Positions 6,197 to 13,504 of a DNA stretch of 21,635 bases are shown piece after piece (positions within the stretch are counted from its first letter, which is position 1; each line of letters opens with the position of its first letter). Where the stretch lies: NCBI GenBank assembly GCA_031961205.1, contig JAVRLS010000010.1, positions 1 through 21,635 of the forward strand. The letters are read 5' to 3'. A program made the translations under genes and the position numbers. Origin of the DNA: JAVRLS01 sp031961205. GTDB taxonomy: Archaea; Thermoplasmatota; Thermoplasmata; Thermoplasmatales; Thermoplasmataceae. The notes below the pieces were generated by a model, which did no database searches, was not told the origin of the DNA, and worked only from the letters and a program-made list of their open reading frames with translations.

Positions 6197-7349
6197 TGTT
6201 TACGTAATAGGCGCAGGAGAGACAAAATTTGGAGAATTATGGGATAAATCGCTCAGGGATCTTGCCGTAGAGGCAGGGCTCGAAGCGATAAGAAACGCTG
6301 ATATATATTCCAGGGATGTGCAGATGCTTTATGCCAGCAACAGCCTGGCAGGAACCATAAATGAGCAGTCAAACATTGCTGCTCTTGCTGCCGATTTTTC
6401 TGGCATAGCTGAGACACACGTGCCGGCGATCAGGGTTGAAGCATCCACGGCCTCAGGAGGAGCTGCGGTCAGGGAAGCGTATATAGCTATAAAATCTGGC
6501 GAATACGATGTCGTAATGGTCGGAGGCGTAGAAAAGATGACAGATGTTTATGGCAGCGAACTCCTTGACATGCAGTCATCGGTTCTTGACAGGGAGTGGG
6601 AAGCGTTTAATGGCGGTACTCCAGCTGCAATGGCTGCCCTTGCAGCAAGAAAATACATAAAGGATTTCAACGTTGAAAGGAAGGCTATATCGATGATTCC
6701 CGTCAATGATCACTTCAATGCGGGAATGAATCCGGATGCGCAGTACAGGAACAGGATAACCGTGGATCAGGTGATAAATTCAGATCCTGTTGCAGAACCG
6801 TTAAACCTTTTTGACTGTTCGCCTATCACGGATGGCGCTTCTGCCATAATACTTGCATCGGAATCCTACGTGAAAAAGAACAGGAAGGATGGAATGCGGA
6901 TAATAAGCTCGGCAATATCCGAGGATTATTTTGCGCTCCACAGCAGGAAGTCGATATACACGCTTGAATCCACAAAGATAGCAGCAAACGAGGCATTCAA
7001 GAGGGCCGGCATAAAGCGCGACGATATATCATTCATCGAACTGAATGATTCGTACAGCATATACGGAATGCTGGAACTTGAGGATATGGGATTTGCTGAA
7101 AAAGGAAAGGGAAAAGATCTTGTATACGACGACATAAAGATAAACGGGAGGCTGCCGGTGAATCCGTCCGGAGGGCTGAAGGCAAAGGGCAACCCCCTGG
7201 GTGCAACGGGAGTTTCACAGTTTTATGAGGCCTATATGCAGATCATGGGCAAAGCTGAAAAGAGGCAGGTGAAAGATGCAAAATACGGATTGCTGCAGAA
7301 TATGGCAGGAACCGGATCAACATCTGTCGTTCATATAGTGGGTGAGTGA
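6189..7349 (+). CDS. Thiolase-superfamily protein (acetoacetyl-CoA thiolase-like) with altered active site
   Basis: By position and sequence this is the thiolase of the archaeal thiolase/HMG-CoA synthase/DUF35 complex, which would join two acetyl-CoA molecules. The fold signatures are clear: VYVIGAGETKFG at the start, VEASTASGGAA, VMVGGVEKM, and PSGGLKAKGNPLGATG near the end. The catalytic positions look changed. The nucleophile motif usually reads CASGG but here is TASGG (Thr87). The HDAF-like motif reads NDSY (Asn286). The GHP motif reads GNP (Asn335). All frames are open, so this is not a pseudogene by frameshift. The start is chosen at TTG 6189 because GGTGA (6179-6183) lies 5 nt upstream, the same layout as the next gene. 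GTG 6180 and ATG 6150 are alternatives. Residue numbers use the TTG start (386 residues). Confidence 0.88.
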   Translation: MSDVYVIGAGETKFGELWDKSLRDLAVEAGLEAIRNADIYSRDVQMLYASNSLAGTINEQSNIAALAADFSGIAETHVPAIRVEASTASGGAAVREAYIAIKSGEYDVVMVGGVEKMTDVYGSELLDMQSSVLDREWEAFNGGTPAAMAALAARKYIKDFNVERKAISMIPVNDHFNAGMNPDAQYRNRITVDQVINSDPVAEPLNLFDCSPITDGASAIILASESYVKKNRKDGMRIISSAISEDYFALHSRKSIYTLESTKIAANEAFKRAGIKRDDISFIELNDSYSIYGMLELEDMGFAEKGKGKDLVYDDIKINGRLPVNPSGGLKAKGNPLGATGVSQFYEAYMQIMGKAEKRQVKDAKYGLLQNMAGTGSTSVVHIVGE

Positions 7350-7350
7350 A

Positions 7351-7752
7351 ATGGGACAGTTATCAAGATTCTGGAGGGAAGCTGAGCACAGGTACAGGCT
7401 TCTTGGAACAAAATGCGAGAACTGCGGCAGGATATATTTTCCGCCAAGGGAGGTATGCCCGACATGCCACAGGGAGTCTATAGGAAAGATGAAAGATGTT
7501 GAGCTTTCAGGGGACGGGACAATAGAATCATACACCATCGTGCACGATGTACCGCCAAGGTTCTCAAGGCAGAGGCCATATGTACTGGCCCTCATAAAGA
7601 TGGATGAGGGGCCGACAATAACCGGGCAGATAGTTGATTCCGAGTTTGATGAAATAGACTTCGGGAAAAGGGTTCACGCCGTCTTCAGGAAGATGGGAGA
7701 AGATGGAGAAAGCGGAGTTATAGTGTACGGCTACAAATTTGTACTGCAGTAA
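7351..7752 (+). CDS. DUF35 zinc-ribbon/OB-fold protein
   Basis: This small CoA-binding scaffold bridges thiolase and HMG-CoA synthase in archaea. An N-terminal helix (residues 3-18) is followed by a rubredoxin-like zinc ribbon with Cys22, Cys25, Cys36 and Cys39, then an OB-fold of about 80 residues. The length (133 residues) is typical. The start is ATG 7351 because GGTGA (7341-7345), overlapping the end of the thiolase gene, lies 5 nt before it; GTG 7342 would fall in the SD. The gene begins 1 nt after the thiolase stop, so translation is probably coupled and the proteins made in balance. Confidence 0.92.
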   Translation: MGQLSRFWREAEHRYRLLGTKCENCGRIYFPPREVCPTCHRESIGKMKDVELSGDGTIESYTIVHDVPPRFSRQRPYVLALIKMDEGPTITGQIVDSEFDEIDFGKRVHAVFRKMGEDGESGVIVYGYKFVLQ

Positions 7753-7766
7753 ATAAAAATTTTATT
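7752..7766. terminator. Bidirectional A/T palindrome between convergent genes
   Basis: AATAAAA (7752-7758) and TTTTATT (7760-7766) are perfect inverted copies separated by one base. They fill the 15-nt gap between the DUF35 gene and the oppositely oriented deoC. Each strand ends in T-rich sequence, so one element can stop both transcripts. Confidence 0.55.
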
Positions 7767-7767
7767 A

Positions 7768-8508
7768 TTATTTACTTTTTATCATTTCATCATATATTTT
7801 AGAAGTGCTGCTTGCGCCTATCCTTATCTTTTCCGGAAGCGGATCTCTGCCAGAATTTTCTATGATCTTAACTATCTGGTCATATGTCCTGATGCCGCCG
7901 GCAGCTTTTATGCCTATTTTTGATCCGTGATCCTTTGCAATTTCAGACATTATCCTGACATTTTCCGGAAGTGCGCCGGTAACGTTTCCTATTGATCCGG
8001 CATAATTCCCGTCCTCAAAGCCTGTTCCGGTTTTTATGAAATCCGCTTCTGACTGCACGATCAGGGAATAAAGTTTTCTCTTTTCCTCAACTGTTGTGTA
8101 TGCATCCTCAGTTATGATCTTAATGGCCAGGCCATTTCTGTGTGCTTCCTTAACGACTGATTCCGTATCGTTTTCAATCAGGTCAAATTTTCCGGCCTTG
8201 ACAAGGGGCATCTGCACAACAATGTCAACCTCTTCCGATGATGATGCCGCTTTACCTATCAGCATTGCCCTTGAATCTGTTGTCTGGTTTCCGAACGGAA
8301 AATCTATAACAGTATCTATTTTAAAGCGGTATTTCATCCTGTCCCTGTAATTTCTGGCAAATGCAGCGTTTACGGGTTCAATGCATACAGCGGCATTACC
8401 GAATGTTCCCGCCTCATCCATCAGGCGTTTTATATCGGATTCAGTTGCCCATGGCTTGAGCGAACTGTGATCCACAAGCGCCATTATCGTTTTCACGTCG
8501 TATTTCAT
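7768..8508 (-). CDS. deoC: Deoxyribose-phosphate aldolase
   Basis: DERA cleaves 2-deoxyribose-5-phosphate into acetaldehyde and glyceraldehyde-3-phosphate, the last step in catabolism of deoxynucleosides. The 246-residue TIM barrel shows the catalytic residues: Asp95 in SEEVDIVV, the Schiff-base Lys159 in DFIKTGTGF, and Lys201 in IKAAGGIR. The phosphate-binding GASS motif is near the end. It lies 5 nt after the stop of an MFS transporter gene on the same strand, so the two are cotranscribed. This pairing hints that the transporter brings in a substrate feeding this enzyme. No deoxyribokinase, phosphopentomutase or nucleoside phosphorylase gene is in the window. Confidence 0.94.
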   Translation of the reverse strand: MKYDVKTIMALVDHSSLKPWATESDIKRLMDEAGTFGNAAVCIEPVNAAFARNYRDRMKYRFKIDTVIDFPFGNQTTDSRAMLIGKAASSSEEVDIVVQMPLVKAGKFDLIENDTESVVKEAHRNGLAIKIITEDAYTTVEEKRKLYSLIVQSEADFIKTGTGFEDGNYAGSIGNVTGALPENVRIMSEIAKDHGSKIGIKAAGGIRTYDQIVKIIENSGRDPLPEKIRIGASSTSKIYDEMIKSK

Positions 8509-8513
8509 TTATA

Positions 8514-9953
8514 TCATCCCGGCATCTCTTCCGGCAGCTTATTAGTTGCCTCTTCATTTTCTCTCACAAGCCTCTCGCCGTACATCCTTGCCTTATCCCA
8601 TGTATTCTTCCTTATGAGGCCCAGGTAGCCTGCCAGGAACATAACCATGAATATTATTGCGCTTGTGAAACCGAGAACCGGCCCGTATCTTATGAACAGG
8701 AAGCCCTCTATGAGCGAATTGAATGCACCCATGAGGTTCAGCGAACCGTTGTAAACGCCGTACACAACTGCGGATGTTCCCGATGGCGCTATATCGACAG
8801 CATTGACTGCCCATGATCCTACCGTCAGGTTCATGAGCGCAGATCCCGTTGCCAGGAACAGTATGGTGGGTACAAGCATCTTTGCGGTTCCTGTGAAATA
8901 GCTCATTCCAACAAAGAATATCATGAATACCATCGGCACTATTGCCCCTATCCTTCTGGCCGTTACCTTGCTGAAATGCCTTAAAAGGCCATCGTTCCAG
9001 AAGCCTGACCCTATGAAACCCAGTATAAGCCCTATATCAACAAGGGCTGAGTAAAGCGAGCTAGTCGTAACCGTATGGGAAAAAGTTGAAAACATGAGCG
9101 GCGGAAGCCAGTAGAGAAATGTGAACAGTATGTATCCAAACGACAGGAAAACCAGCAGGGTACCTATGCCGGCCTGCGTCCCGAATATGACCCGCAGGGA
9201 TATTTTCCAGTTTGCCCTTGAACTCAGGGGCCTGGTTTCCTCCTTCTCCCCGTAGCTCTTCCCATTCTGCAGGTATTCCAGTTCAGAAGCACTCACACGG
9301 CTATCCTGTGATGGAGTATCACGGACAAAAAAGTACCAGATCAGCGACAGTATTATGCCAAGAACCCCGAATATCACGAATATCCAGCGCCAGTTGTATA
9401 CGCCTATGACGGAAACCAGGGCAGACACCGAAAGAAGGGCCACGACCGGGCCGACCGCCTGTCCGCTTCCACTCATCGTGAAGGCCTTTGATTCACTTAG
9501 CCTGCTTGACCAGTTTTTTGTCATTTTTGCATTAACAGGCCATACCGCCCCTTCGCCTGCACCCATGATTGCCCTGACAATGGCCATTGAAATAAAATTA
9601 AATGTTGCAGCCGTAAGGACAGTGAATACCGACCAGATGGCGTACATGGTGGCCATTGATTTTCTGAGGCCAAAACGATCAACTATCCATCCTCCTGGAA
9701 AATTGAAAATGGCGTAAGACAGGGACCATATGAACAGGACCATGGTTGAAAATTCCACGGCAGCCGGTGGCAATTTTCCACTTCCGCTGTACAGGCCAAA
9801 TGAATGGGTGAAGGCGGGTTCAAGGGAAACCCATATTTCCCTGTCAGCGTAGTTGAAAAGTATGGCAACAAACATCATGATCACGATGAACCATCTAAAA
9901 TAAGTCATCTTTGATCCTTTTTTTGTTTCTTTCGCATCAGACTTTCCCATCAT
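8514..9953 (-). CDS. MFS transporter, anion:cation symporter-like
   Basis: A 479-residue integral membrane carrier with about 12 hydrophobic helices in two bundles of six. An early charged motif NYADREIW, the loop-2/3 signature GGWIVDRFGLRKS, and a helix-4 segment RAIMGAGEGAVWP resemble the anion:cation symporter branch of the major facilitator superfamily, whose members carry sugar acids and other organic anions. Both termini are charged and cytosolic. The substrate cannot be read from sequence; the tight linkage to deoC suggests a deoxyribose or nucleoside derivative, which is inference. Starts at 9953 and 9950 are adjacent ATGs. A weak TATA (9974-9982) at the leaderless distance supports this start region. 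ATG at residue 16 is a less likely alternative. Confidence 0.85.
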   Translation of the reverse strand: MMGKSDAKETKKGSKMTYFRWFIVIMMFVAILFNYADREIWVSLEPAFTHSFGLYSGSGKLPPAAVEFSTMVLFIWSLSYAIFNFPGGWIVDRFGLRKSMATMYAIWSVFTVLTAATFNFISMAIVRAIMGAGEGAVWPVNAKMTKNWSSRLSESKAFTMSGSGQAVGPVVALLSVSALVSVIGVYNWRWIFVIFGVLGIILSLIWYFFVRDTPSQDSRVSASELEYLQNGKSYGEKEETRPLSSRANWKISLRVIFGTQAGIGTLLVFLSFGYILFTFLYWLPPLMFSTFSHTVTTSSLYSALVDIGLILGFIGSGFWNDGLLRHFSKVTARRIGAIVPMVFMIFFVGMSYFTGTAKMLVPTILFLATGSALMNLTVGSWAVNAVDIAPSGTSAVVYGVYNGSLNLMGAFNSLIEGFLFIRYGPVLGFTSAIIFMVMFLAGYLGLIRKNTWDKARMYGERLVRENEEATNKLPEEMPG

Positions 9954-9973
9954 GTTCTTCCAGCATTATCCAG

Positions 9974-9982
9974 TAATTAATC
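9974..9982 (-). promoter_or_regulatory. Probable TATA box of the MFS-deoC operon
   Basis: ATTAATTA on the minus strand is centred about 25-28 nt before the adjacent ATGs at 9953 and 9950. It is a weaker match than the other TATA boxes in the window, and no SD is seen. Confidence 0.4.
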
Positions 9983-10334
9983 TTTCCATCCTGAAGGTAT
10001 TGTGGCAATTAAGTTCATGGGATTTCCATAGCCGTAACGGTGCCTTTGTCAGATTGAACAGGAGATTTTAACAATGGTCTTTTACCGTTCAGAAGGCAGG
10101 TTTCCCTGATTCATGAACGGATATAGTTATGCCTGTATGTTATAATTGAAGGCATTTTCAGTAAAGAGAAGGGAAATAACTTGATGAAGATTTATTAATA
10201 TCATTTGAATCCCGTGAAAAACCGGTTAATTCTTGAGGTTTGAGATACGGATAAAAGTAAAGATCTTATTCCGGGAAGCGCATAACGATCAAAAGATCAA
10301 TTTTTATGGAAGGAATAACAAAATACAACCATAG
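9983..10334. other. Gene-free stretch with a nested hairpin
   Basis: No open frame of believable size is present. One nested stem-loop is visible: CCGTTCA (10085-10091) pairs with TGAACGG (10114-10120). Inside a 5-by-5 internal loop, CAGG (10097-10100) pairs with CCTG (10105-10108) around a TTTC tetraloop. Its strand and function are unknown. Otherwise the stretch shows nothing I recognise. Confidence 0.4.
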
Positions 10335-10952
10335 TTAGAGACTTGACTGCTTCTGCTGGCCGATTATATTTTTGTATGTTTTCCATTTTAAGCGTACTAT
10401 GTCCGTTATATCCCTGCCGGAACTTACGGCTTTCTTTATGAACTCTATGGTTCTCTCATCCGATGGGTATCCGGAACCAAAATAGCCGTATTCTTTCTCT
10501 ATCTTTACAATTTCCCTGTCACGTATTACCTTCGATATGATTGATGCCGCCGACACGGCCGGGAAAAGAACATCTGCTTTATGCTTGCATATTATTTCCC
10601 TGCCGGTCCTGAACCTGAGTATTTCCTCTGCCCTCTTTTCAATGACATCAAAGCAGTCGACGTAAATTTTACCATCCGCAGCCCCGGCAAGTTTACACAC
10701 TTCGTCCATTTCTATCTCATTCAGCGTCTTTGTTTCCATCAGCCTGTTCAGGTCCGAAGCTGTCAGTATATTGAATTTATAAGAATAATTCATAGTTATT
10801 ATACTGTAGAGATATTCGCGCCTGGCCGGGGATAATTTCTTTGAATCCCTGACTCCAGCATCTTTCAGAAGCTTATCGTCCCCACAGACGATGGATATAA
10901 CCATTGGACCAATAACAGGCCCCCTTCCAGCCTCATCTATTCCACATGACAT
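10335..10952 (-). CDS. rnhB: Ribonuclease HII
   Basis: It nicks RNA in RNA/DNA hybrids and removes misincorporated ribonucleotides. The 205-residue protein opens with the diagnostic GIDEAGRGPVIGP motif, giving Asp6 and Glu7. The other two metal-binding acids are likely Asp99 (IYVDC) and Asp127 (HKADVLFP). DSKKLS near residue 36 and YGYFGSGYPSDERT near 155 are also family hallmarks. The length is normal for archaea. It stands alone: the upstream and downstream gaps are each several hundred bases. A TATA-like element about 23-25 nt upstream with no SD indicates a leaderless mRNA. Confidence 0.96.
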   Translation of the reverse strand: MSCGIDEAGRGPVIGPMVISIVCGDDKLLKDAGVRDSKKLSPARREYLYSIITMNYSYKFNILTASDLNRLMETKTLNEIEMDEVCKLAGAADGKIYVDCFDVIEKRAEEILRFRTGREIICKHKADVLFPAVSAASIISKVIRDREIVKIEKEYGYFGSGYPSDERTIEFIKKAVSSGRDITDIVRLKWKTYKNIIGQQKQSSL

Positions 10953-10966
10953 TTTGTTACCATTCT

Positions 10967-10977
10967 ATAATTATTTT
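10967..10977 (-). promoter_or_regulatory. TATA box of rnhB
   Basis: AAAATAATTAT on the minus strand lies 15-25 nt before the rnhB ATG at 10952, roughly the leaderless distance. No SD is visible. Confidence 0.45.
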
Positions 10978-11394
10978 AGCCGGTTAGCACTGGCCGGGAC
11001 TGCTGGTTTCCTGCTTAACATGTTTATGAACGATTCCGATCGCCGTGTATATAGCCATTGAACTTTCTACGGGCATAAATTCCGCGCGTTCCGTTGCTGT
11101 GTTTTTAACCATCAGCTGTAAGAATGCCTGTATATATTATAAATCCTCTCATTCGCCTCCGTCATTGTCTCCATAAAATAGGGCCTCCGGCTGCAGAATT
11201 TGTATTTCCGGAAATCCCTTAGGTGCGAAAACGGACTGCTGATGAAACATGTGTGCCGGGAAAAAACGGGCCTGCGGCATTTTCTTCCAGGAATCTGTAT
11301 CCCCGGATCATGAATGAATTCTACGGGAATACTTATTCCTTGATAATGACACAAAAGATTGAATAACTGGATTCACATTGCAAATGGGAAAATA
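10978..11394. other. Gene-free stretch before the TPR gene
   Basis: No convincing gene is present. An 80-codon minus-strand frame (11112-11354) is His/Arg/Pro-rich and lacks a promoter or SD. A short inverted repeat TGCCG/CGGCA (11254-11258 and 11275-11279) is followed by a few T. The TPR frame stays open back to a TTG at 11359, but no good TATA box is seen at the expected distance from either candidate start. Confidence 0.4.
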
Positions 11395-12090
11395 ATGCCG
11401 GATGAATTTAAGCTAATAAACAAAGACCAGCTTGCCGATGACTATAACGAGAGGGGAATATCATATTTCAACATAGGAAAGTATGATAAGGCAATAGAGG
11501 AATTTACAAAGGCAATATCGCTTATAAAGGAAGATCCTGATCTATTCCATAACCGTGGCCTCGCATACTACTCGTTAAAGATGTATAACGAGGCCATAAA
11601 GGATTTCAGAAAAAGCATAGAACTTGCCCCGGATTATGCTGATTACCATAATGCACTTGGATCGACCCTTGATGATATGGGAAGAAATGATGAAGCGATA
11701 AAGGAGTTTGAAAGGGCCATTGAAATCGAGAATGACATACCCGATTATTATTACAACCTTGGAAATGCCTTATGGAAGGCCGGAAAGCAGGATGATGCAC
11801 TGAAAAATTTTTCAAAGGCTGTGGATCTTGACAGAACCGACCAGATATTCATTTACAAAAAGTTTGAGATACTTGAGAAGCTTGATAAAACCGAAGAAGC
11901 TTTGCATACTCTTGACGAGGCAATAAAACTGGCACCCTCAAACTATGCATACATTGTATCAAAGGCTGAGCTTCTTGAAAAACTCGGTAAAACGGACGAT
12001 GCAATTAAGGAGATAGAAGAGGCCCGGAAGATGGCACCGGACGACACTGAAATAAAAAACATATATGATAGAATGATGAAGAAGAAATAA
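11395..12090 (+). CDS. Tetratricopeptide repeat (TPR) protein
   Basis: A soluble protein of 231 residues from ATG 11395, built of about six TPR units of 34 residues in tandem. Each unit shows the W/Y-G/A-Y-A-P spacing. Examples are NERGISYFNIGKYDKAIEEF, a unit with YYNLGNALWKAGKQDDALKNF, and a final unit with KAELLEKLGKTDDAIKEIEE. Such superhelical scaffolds bind other proteins, so the partner cannot be read from sequence. There is no signal peptide or membrane segment. A TTG at 11359 would add 12 residues. The ATG is preferred because the repeat begins soon after it, but neither start has a clear SD. It converges on tmk with a T-rich stretch between. Confidence 0.88.
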   Translation: MPDEFKLINKDQLADDYNERGISYFNIGKYDKAIEEFTKAISLIKEDPDLFHNRGLAYYSLKMYNEAIKDFRKSIELAPDYADYHNALGSTLDDMGRNDEAIKEFERAIEIENDIPDYYYNLGNALWKAGKQDDALKNFSKAVDLDRTDQIFIYKKFEILEKLDKTEEALHTLDEAIKLAPSNYAYIVSKAELLEKLGKTDDAIKEIEEARKMAPDDTEIKNIYDRMMKKK

Positions 12091-12096
12091 CGATTT

Positions 12097-12663
12097 TCAT
12101 TCAATTTTTTTCATTATTATTTCTGCACATTTTTTTACAAGTTCATCCCTTTCCATGGATGCATCAATCTTAACAGTATTTTCCATTTTAAGGTAGTTTT
12201 CTCTCGCTCTGCGCAGGGTTTCCAGATTTTCGAATTTATCCTTTCCGGGCCTTGATGCTATTCTCCGGAATGCAATTTCCGGATCAATATCCAGCAGGAT
12301 GTTTATGTCCGGCCTTACGGCTATCACGCTGGAAACGCTGTCCATCCACTCCAGGGCCGGCTTTTCATCCCCAAAAAATTCCTTTATGCCATCCATCTGG
12401 TATGAATAGGACGAGAGTATATAGCGGTCAGATATGACAATATATCCGGATCCTAGCTTTTCCAGGATAAGACGCTGGTGATCATATCTGTCCAGTGTAA
12501 ATTTCAAGAACAGGGAAATATCGTCGCCCCTATAATCTGATGGATCGCCTGTTGGTTCCTTTGTCAGGTAAACTTTGGAACCTCTCTTCTCCATGTAGCA
12601 TTTCAGGCCATTGCAGAGCGTTGTCTTTCCGGATCCGTCTATTCCTTCAACCGCTATAAACAT
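12097..12663 (-). CDS. tmk: Thymidylate kinase
   Basis: It phosphorylates dTMP to dTDP with ATP, an essential step of dTTP synthesis in the cytosol. The 188-residue protein starts MFIAVEGIDGSGKTT, so the P-loop lies at residues 7-14. The DRY motif (SDRYILSSYSYQ) and an Arg-rich lid (RRIASRPGKDKFEN) follow in the usual order. The frame is open 29 codons further upstream, but that extension has no family match. ATG 12663 is preferred because it places the P-loop at the normal position and a TATA box lies about 29 nt upstream. It is divergent from the winged-helix gene at 12741 and convergent with the TPR gene. Confidence 0.94.
   Translation of the reverse strand: MFIAVEGIDGSGKTTLCNGLKCYMEKRGSKVYLTKEPTGDPSDYRGDDISLFLKFTLDRYDHQRLILEKLGSGYIVISDRYILSSYSYQMDGIKEFFGDEKPALEWMDSVSSVIAVRPDINILLDIDPEIAFRRIASRPGKDKFENLETLRRARENYLKMENTVKIDASMERDELVKKCAEIIMKKIE
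12101..12122 (+). terminator. T-rich terminator after the TPR gene
   Basis: A run of seven T (12105-12111), followed by more T-rich sequence, begins 15 nt after the TPR stop. It extends into the 3' end of the convergent tmk gene. Confidence 0.45.
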
Positions 12664-12687
12664 TATAAGGTTAATTTTACCCTGATC

Positions 12688-12697
12688 ATATATTTTT
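12688..12697 (-). promoter_or_regulatory. TATA box of tmk
   Basis: AAAAATATAT on the minus strand is centred about 29 nt before ATG 12663, giving an essentially leaderless transcript and supporting the shorter start. Confidence 0.55.
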
Positions 12698-12710
12698 GTA
12701 TATGCATCCA

Positions 12711-12720
12711 GTTTTAACAA
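12711..12720 (+). promoter_or_regulatory. TATA box of the small winged-helix gene
   Basis: GTTTTAACAA (continuing AATAA) is centred about 26 nt before ATG 12741 and points away from the tmk promoter. The two divergent promoters lie within about 35 bp. Confidence 0.5.
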
Positions 12721-12740
12721 AATAAGGCTATTCAATTGAA

Positions 12741-12989
12741 ATGGTTCCATGTGCTGACAGAAAAATAGATATCGATGATGAATTTGACCATATCATGGAT
12801 CGCATATTGGAAATGTTTTCAGAAAATCCCGGTGTGTACCTTACAGAAGAAGAAATATCAGCCCTGGTCGGGAATACAGAAGCAAGGAAGGAACTTGAAG
12901 AGCTTGTGAAAAAGGGAAAGCTTGAAAGGATATCAGCTGTTAAGAAGAGCGGCAAAAAGGTTTATTACGGCATAAGGGAAAATTTCTAG
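12741..12989 (+). CDS. Small winged-helix-like protein
   Basis: An 82-residue soluble protein. After an acidic N-terminal helix (residues 9-28) comes a pattern typical of winged-helix DNA-binding domains: a helix, the turn LTEEEISALVGN (34-45), a recognition-type helix (ARKELEELVKKG), and a basic two-strand wing ending KKVYYGIRENF. It could be a small transcription factor or a protein-binding wHTH; no ligand domain is present. The start is ATG 12741, supported by a TATA box at the leaderless distance. Its stop overlaps the stop of the convergent ZPR1-like gene by 4 bp in a shared CTAG. Confidence 0.8.
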   Translation: MVPCADRKIDIDDEFDHIMDRILEMFSENPGVYLTEEEISALVGNTEARKELEELVKKGKLERISAVKKSGKKVYYGIRENF

Positions 12990-13504
12990 ATCTTTTCTAT
13001 TATGGCTTTATCGCTTTGAATAACGCTTTTTCCGGATTCATCCGTCATTATAACAGTGAATTCATCGAATTTTCCGTTCAGTATTGATTCCATCCTCTTC
13101 CTTATTTCATCCAGGCGTTTAGAATCCGTATCGTCTGAACGCATGATCCGCAGATTTTCATATATCCTGTATATGATGCCTTCCACAGTTGTTATCTCCC
13201 CGTTGGAATGTTCAGCGGCATCTATTGAAGCCTCCATCTCCGGTATGTATATGTCTGCCCTGCTGGACCTGTAAACGATTGTCCTGAGATCGTCCGGCAC
13301 TGAGACCTTGAAGGTTATCCGTACCGGATCCTTTTCATCCTTTCCATAGGTCTCTGTTTTCCTGTATCCGCAATTTCTGCAGTAATACGTCATGATGTAT
13401 ATGTCGTCGTCGAAGGGTATTTTTGTCTCGTACTGGATCAGGAAAAGATTCCTTTCGCACACCGGGCACTTTAAATCTGTTTCATTTTCAACGGGTTCCT
13501 TCAT
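12986..13504 (-). CDS. ZPR1-like zinc finger protein
   Basis: This is an archaeal homologue of eukaryotic ZPR1, here a single module of 172 residues. A C4 zinc finger is visible (Cys13, Cys16, Cys42, Cys45; CPVC and CRNC), followed by the ZPR1-type beta domain with DPVRITFKVSVPDDL and a GEITTVEGII segment. In eukaryotes ZPR1 binds translation factor eEF1A; the archaeal role is not settled. It is the last gene of the acetyltransferase/ipk/fni operon and overlaps the end of fni by 17 bp. ATG 13504 is chosen because GAAGGTG lies 6 nt upstream. GTG 13513 falls within that SD. Confidence 0.87.
   Translation of the reverse strand: MKEPVENETDLKCPVCERNLFLIQYETKIPFDDDIYIMTYYCRNCGYRKTETYGKDEKDPVRITFKVSVPDDLRTIVYRSSRADIYIPEMEASIDAAEHSNGEITTVEGIIYRIYENLRIMRSDDTDSKRLDEIRKRMESILNGKFDEFTVIMTDESGKSVIQSDKAIIEKI

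Noticed and set aside
11112..11354. 80-codon minus-strand frame before the TPR gene
   Set aside because: His/Arg/Pro-rich, no SD or promoter, no motif; probably chance.
12664..12750. 29-codon N-terminal extension of thymidylate kinase
   Set aside because: It lies upstream of and across the TATA box and would push the P-loop far from its normal N-terminal position.
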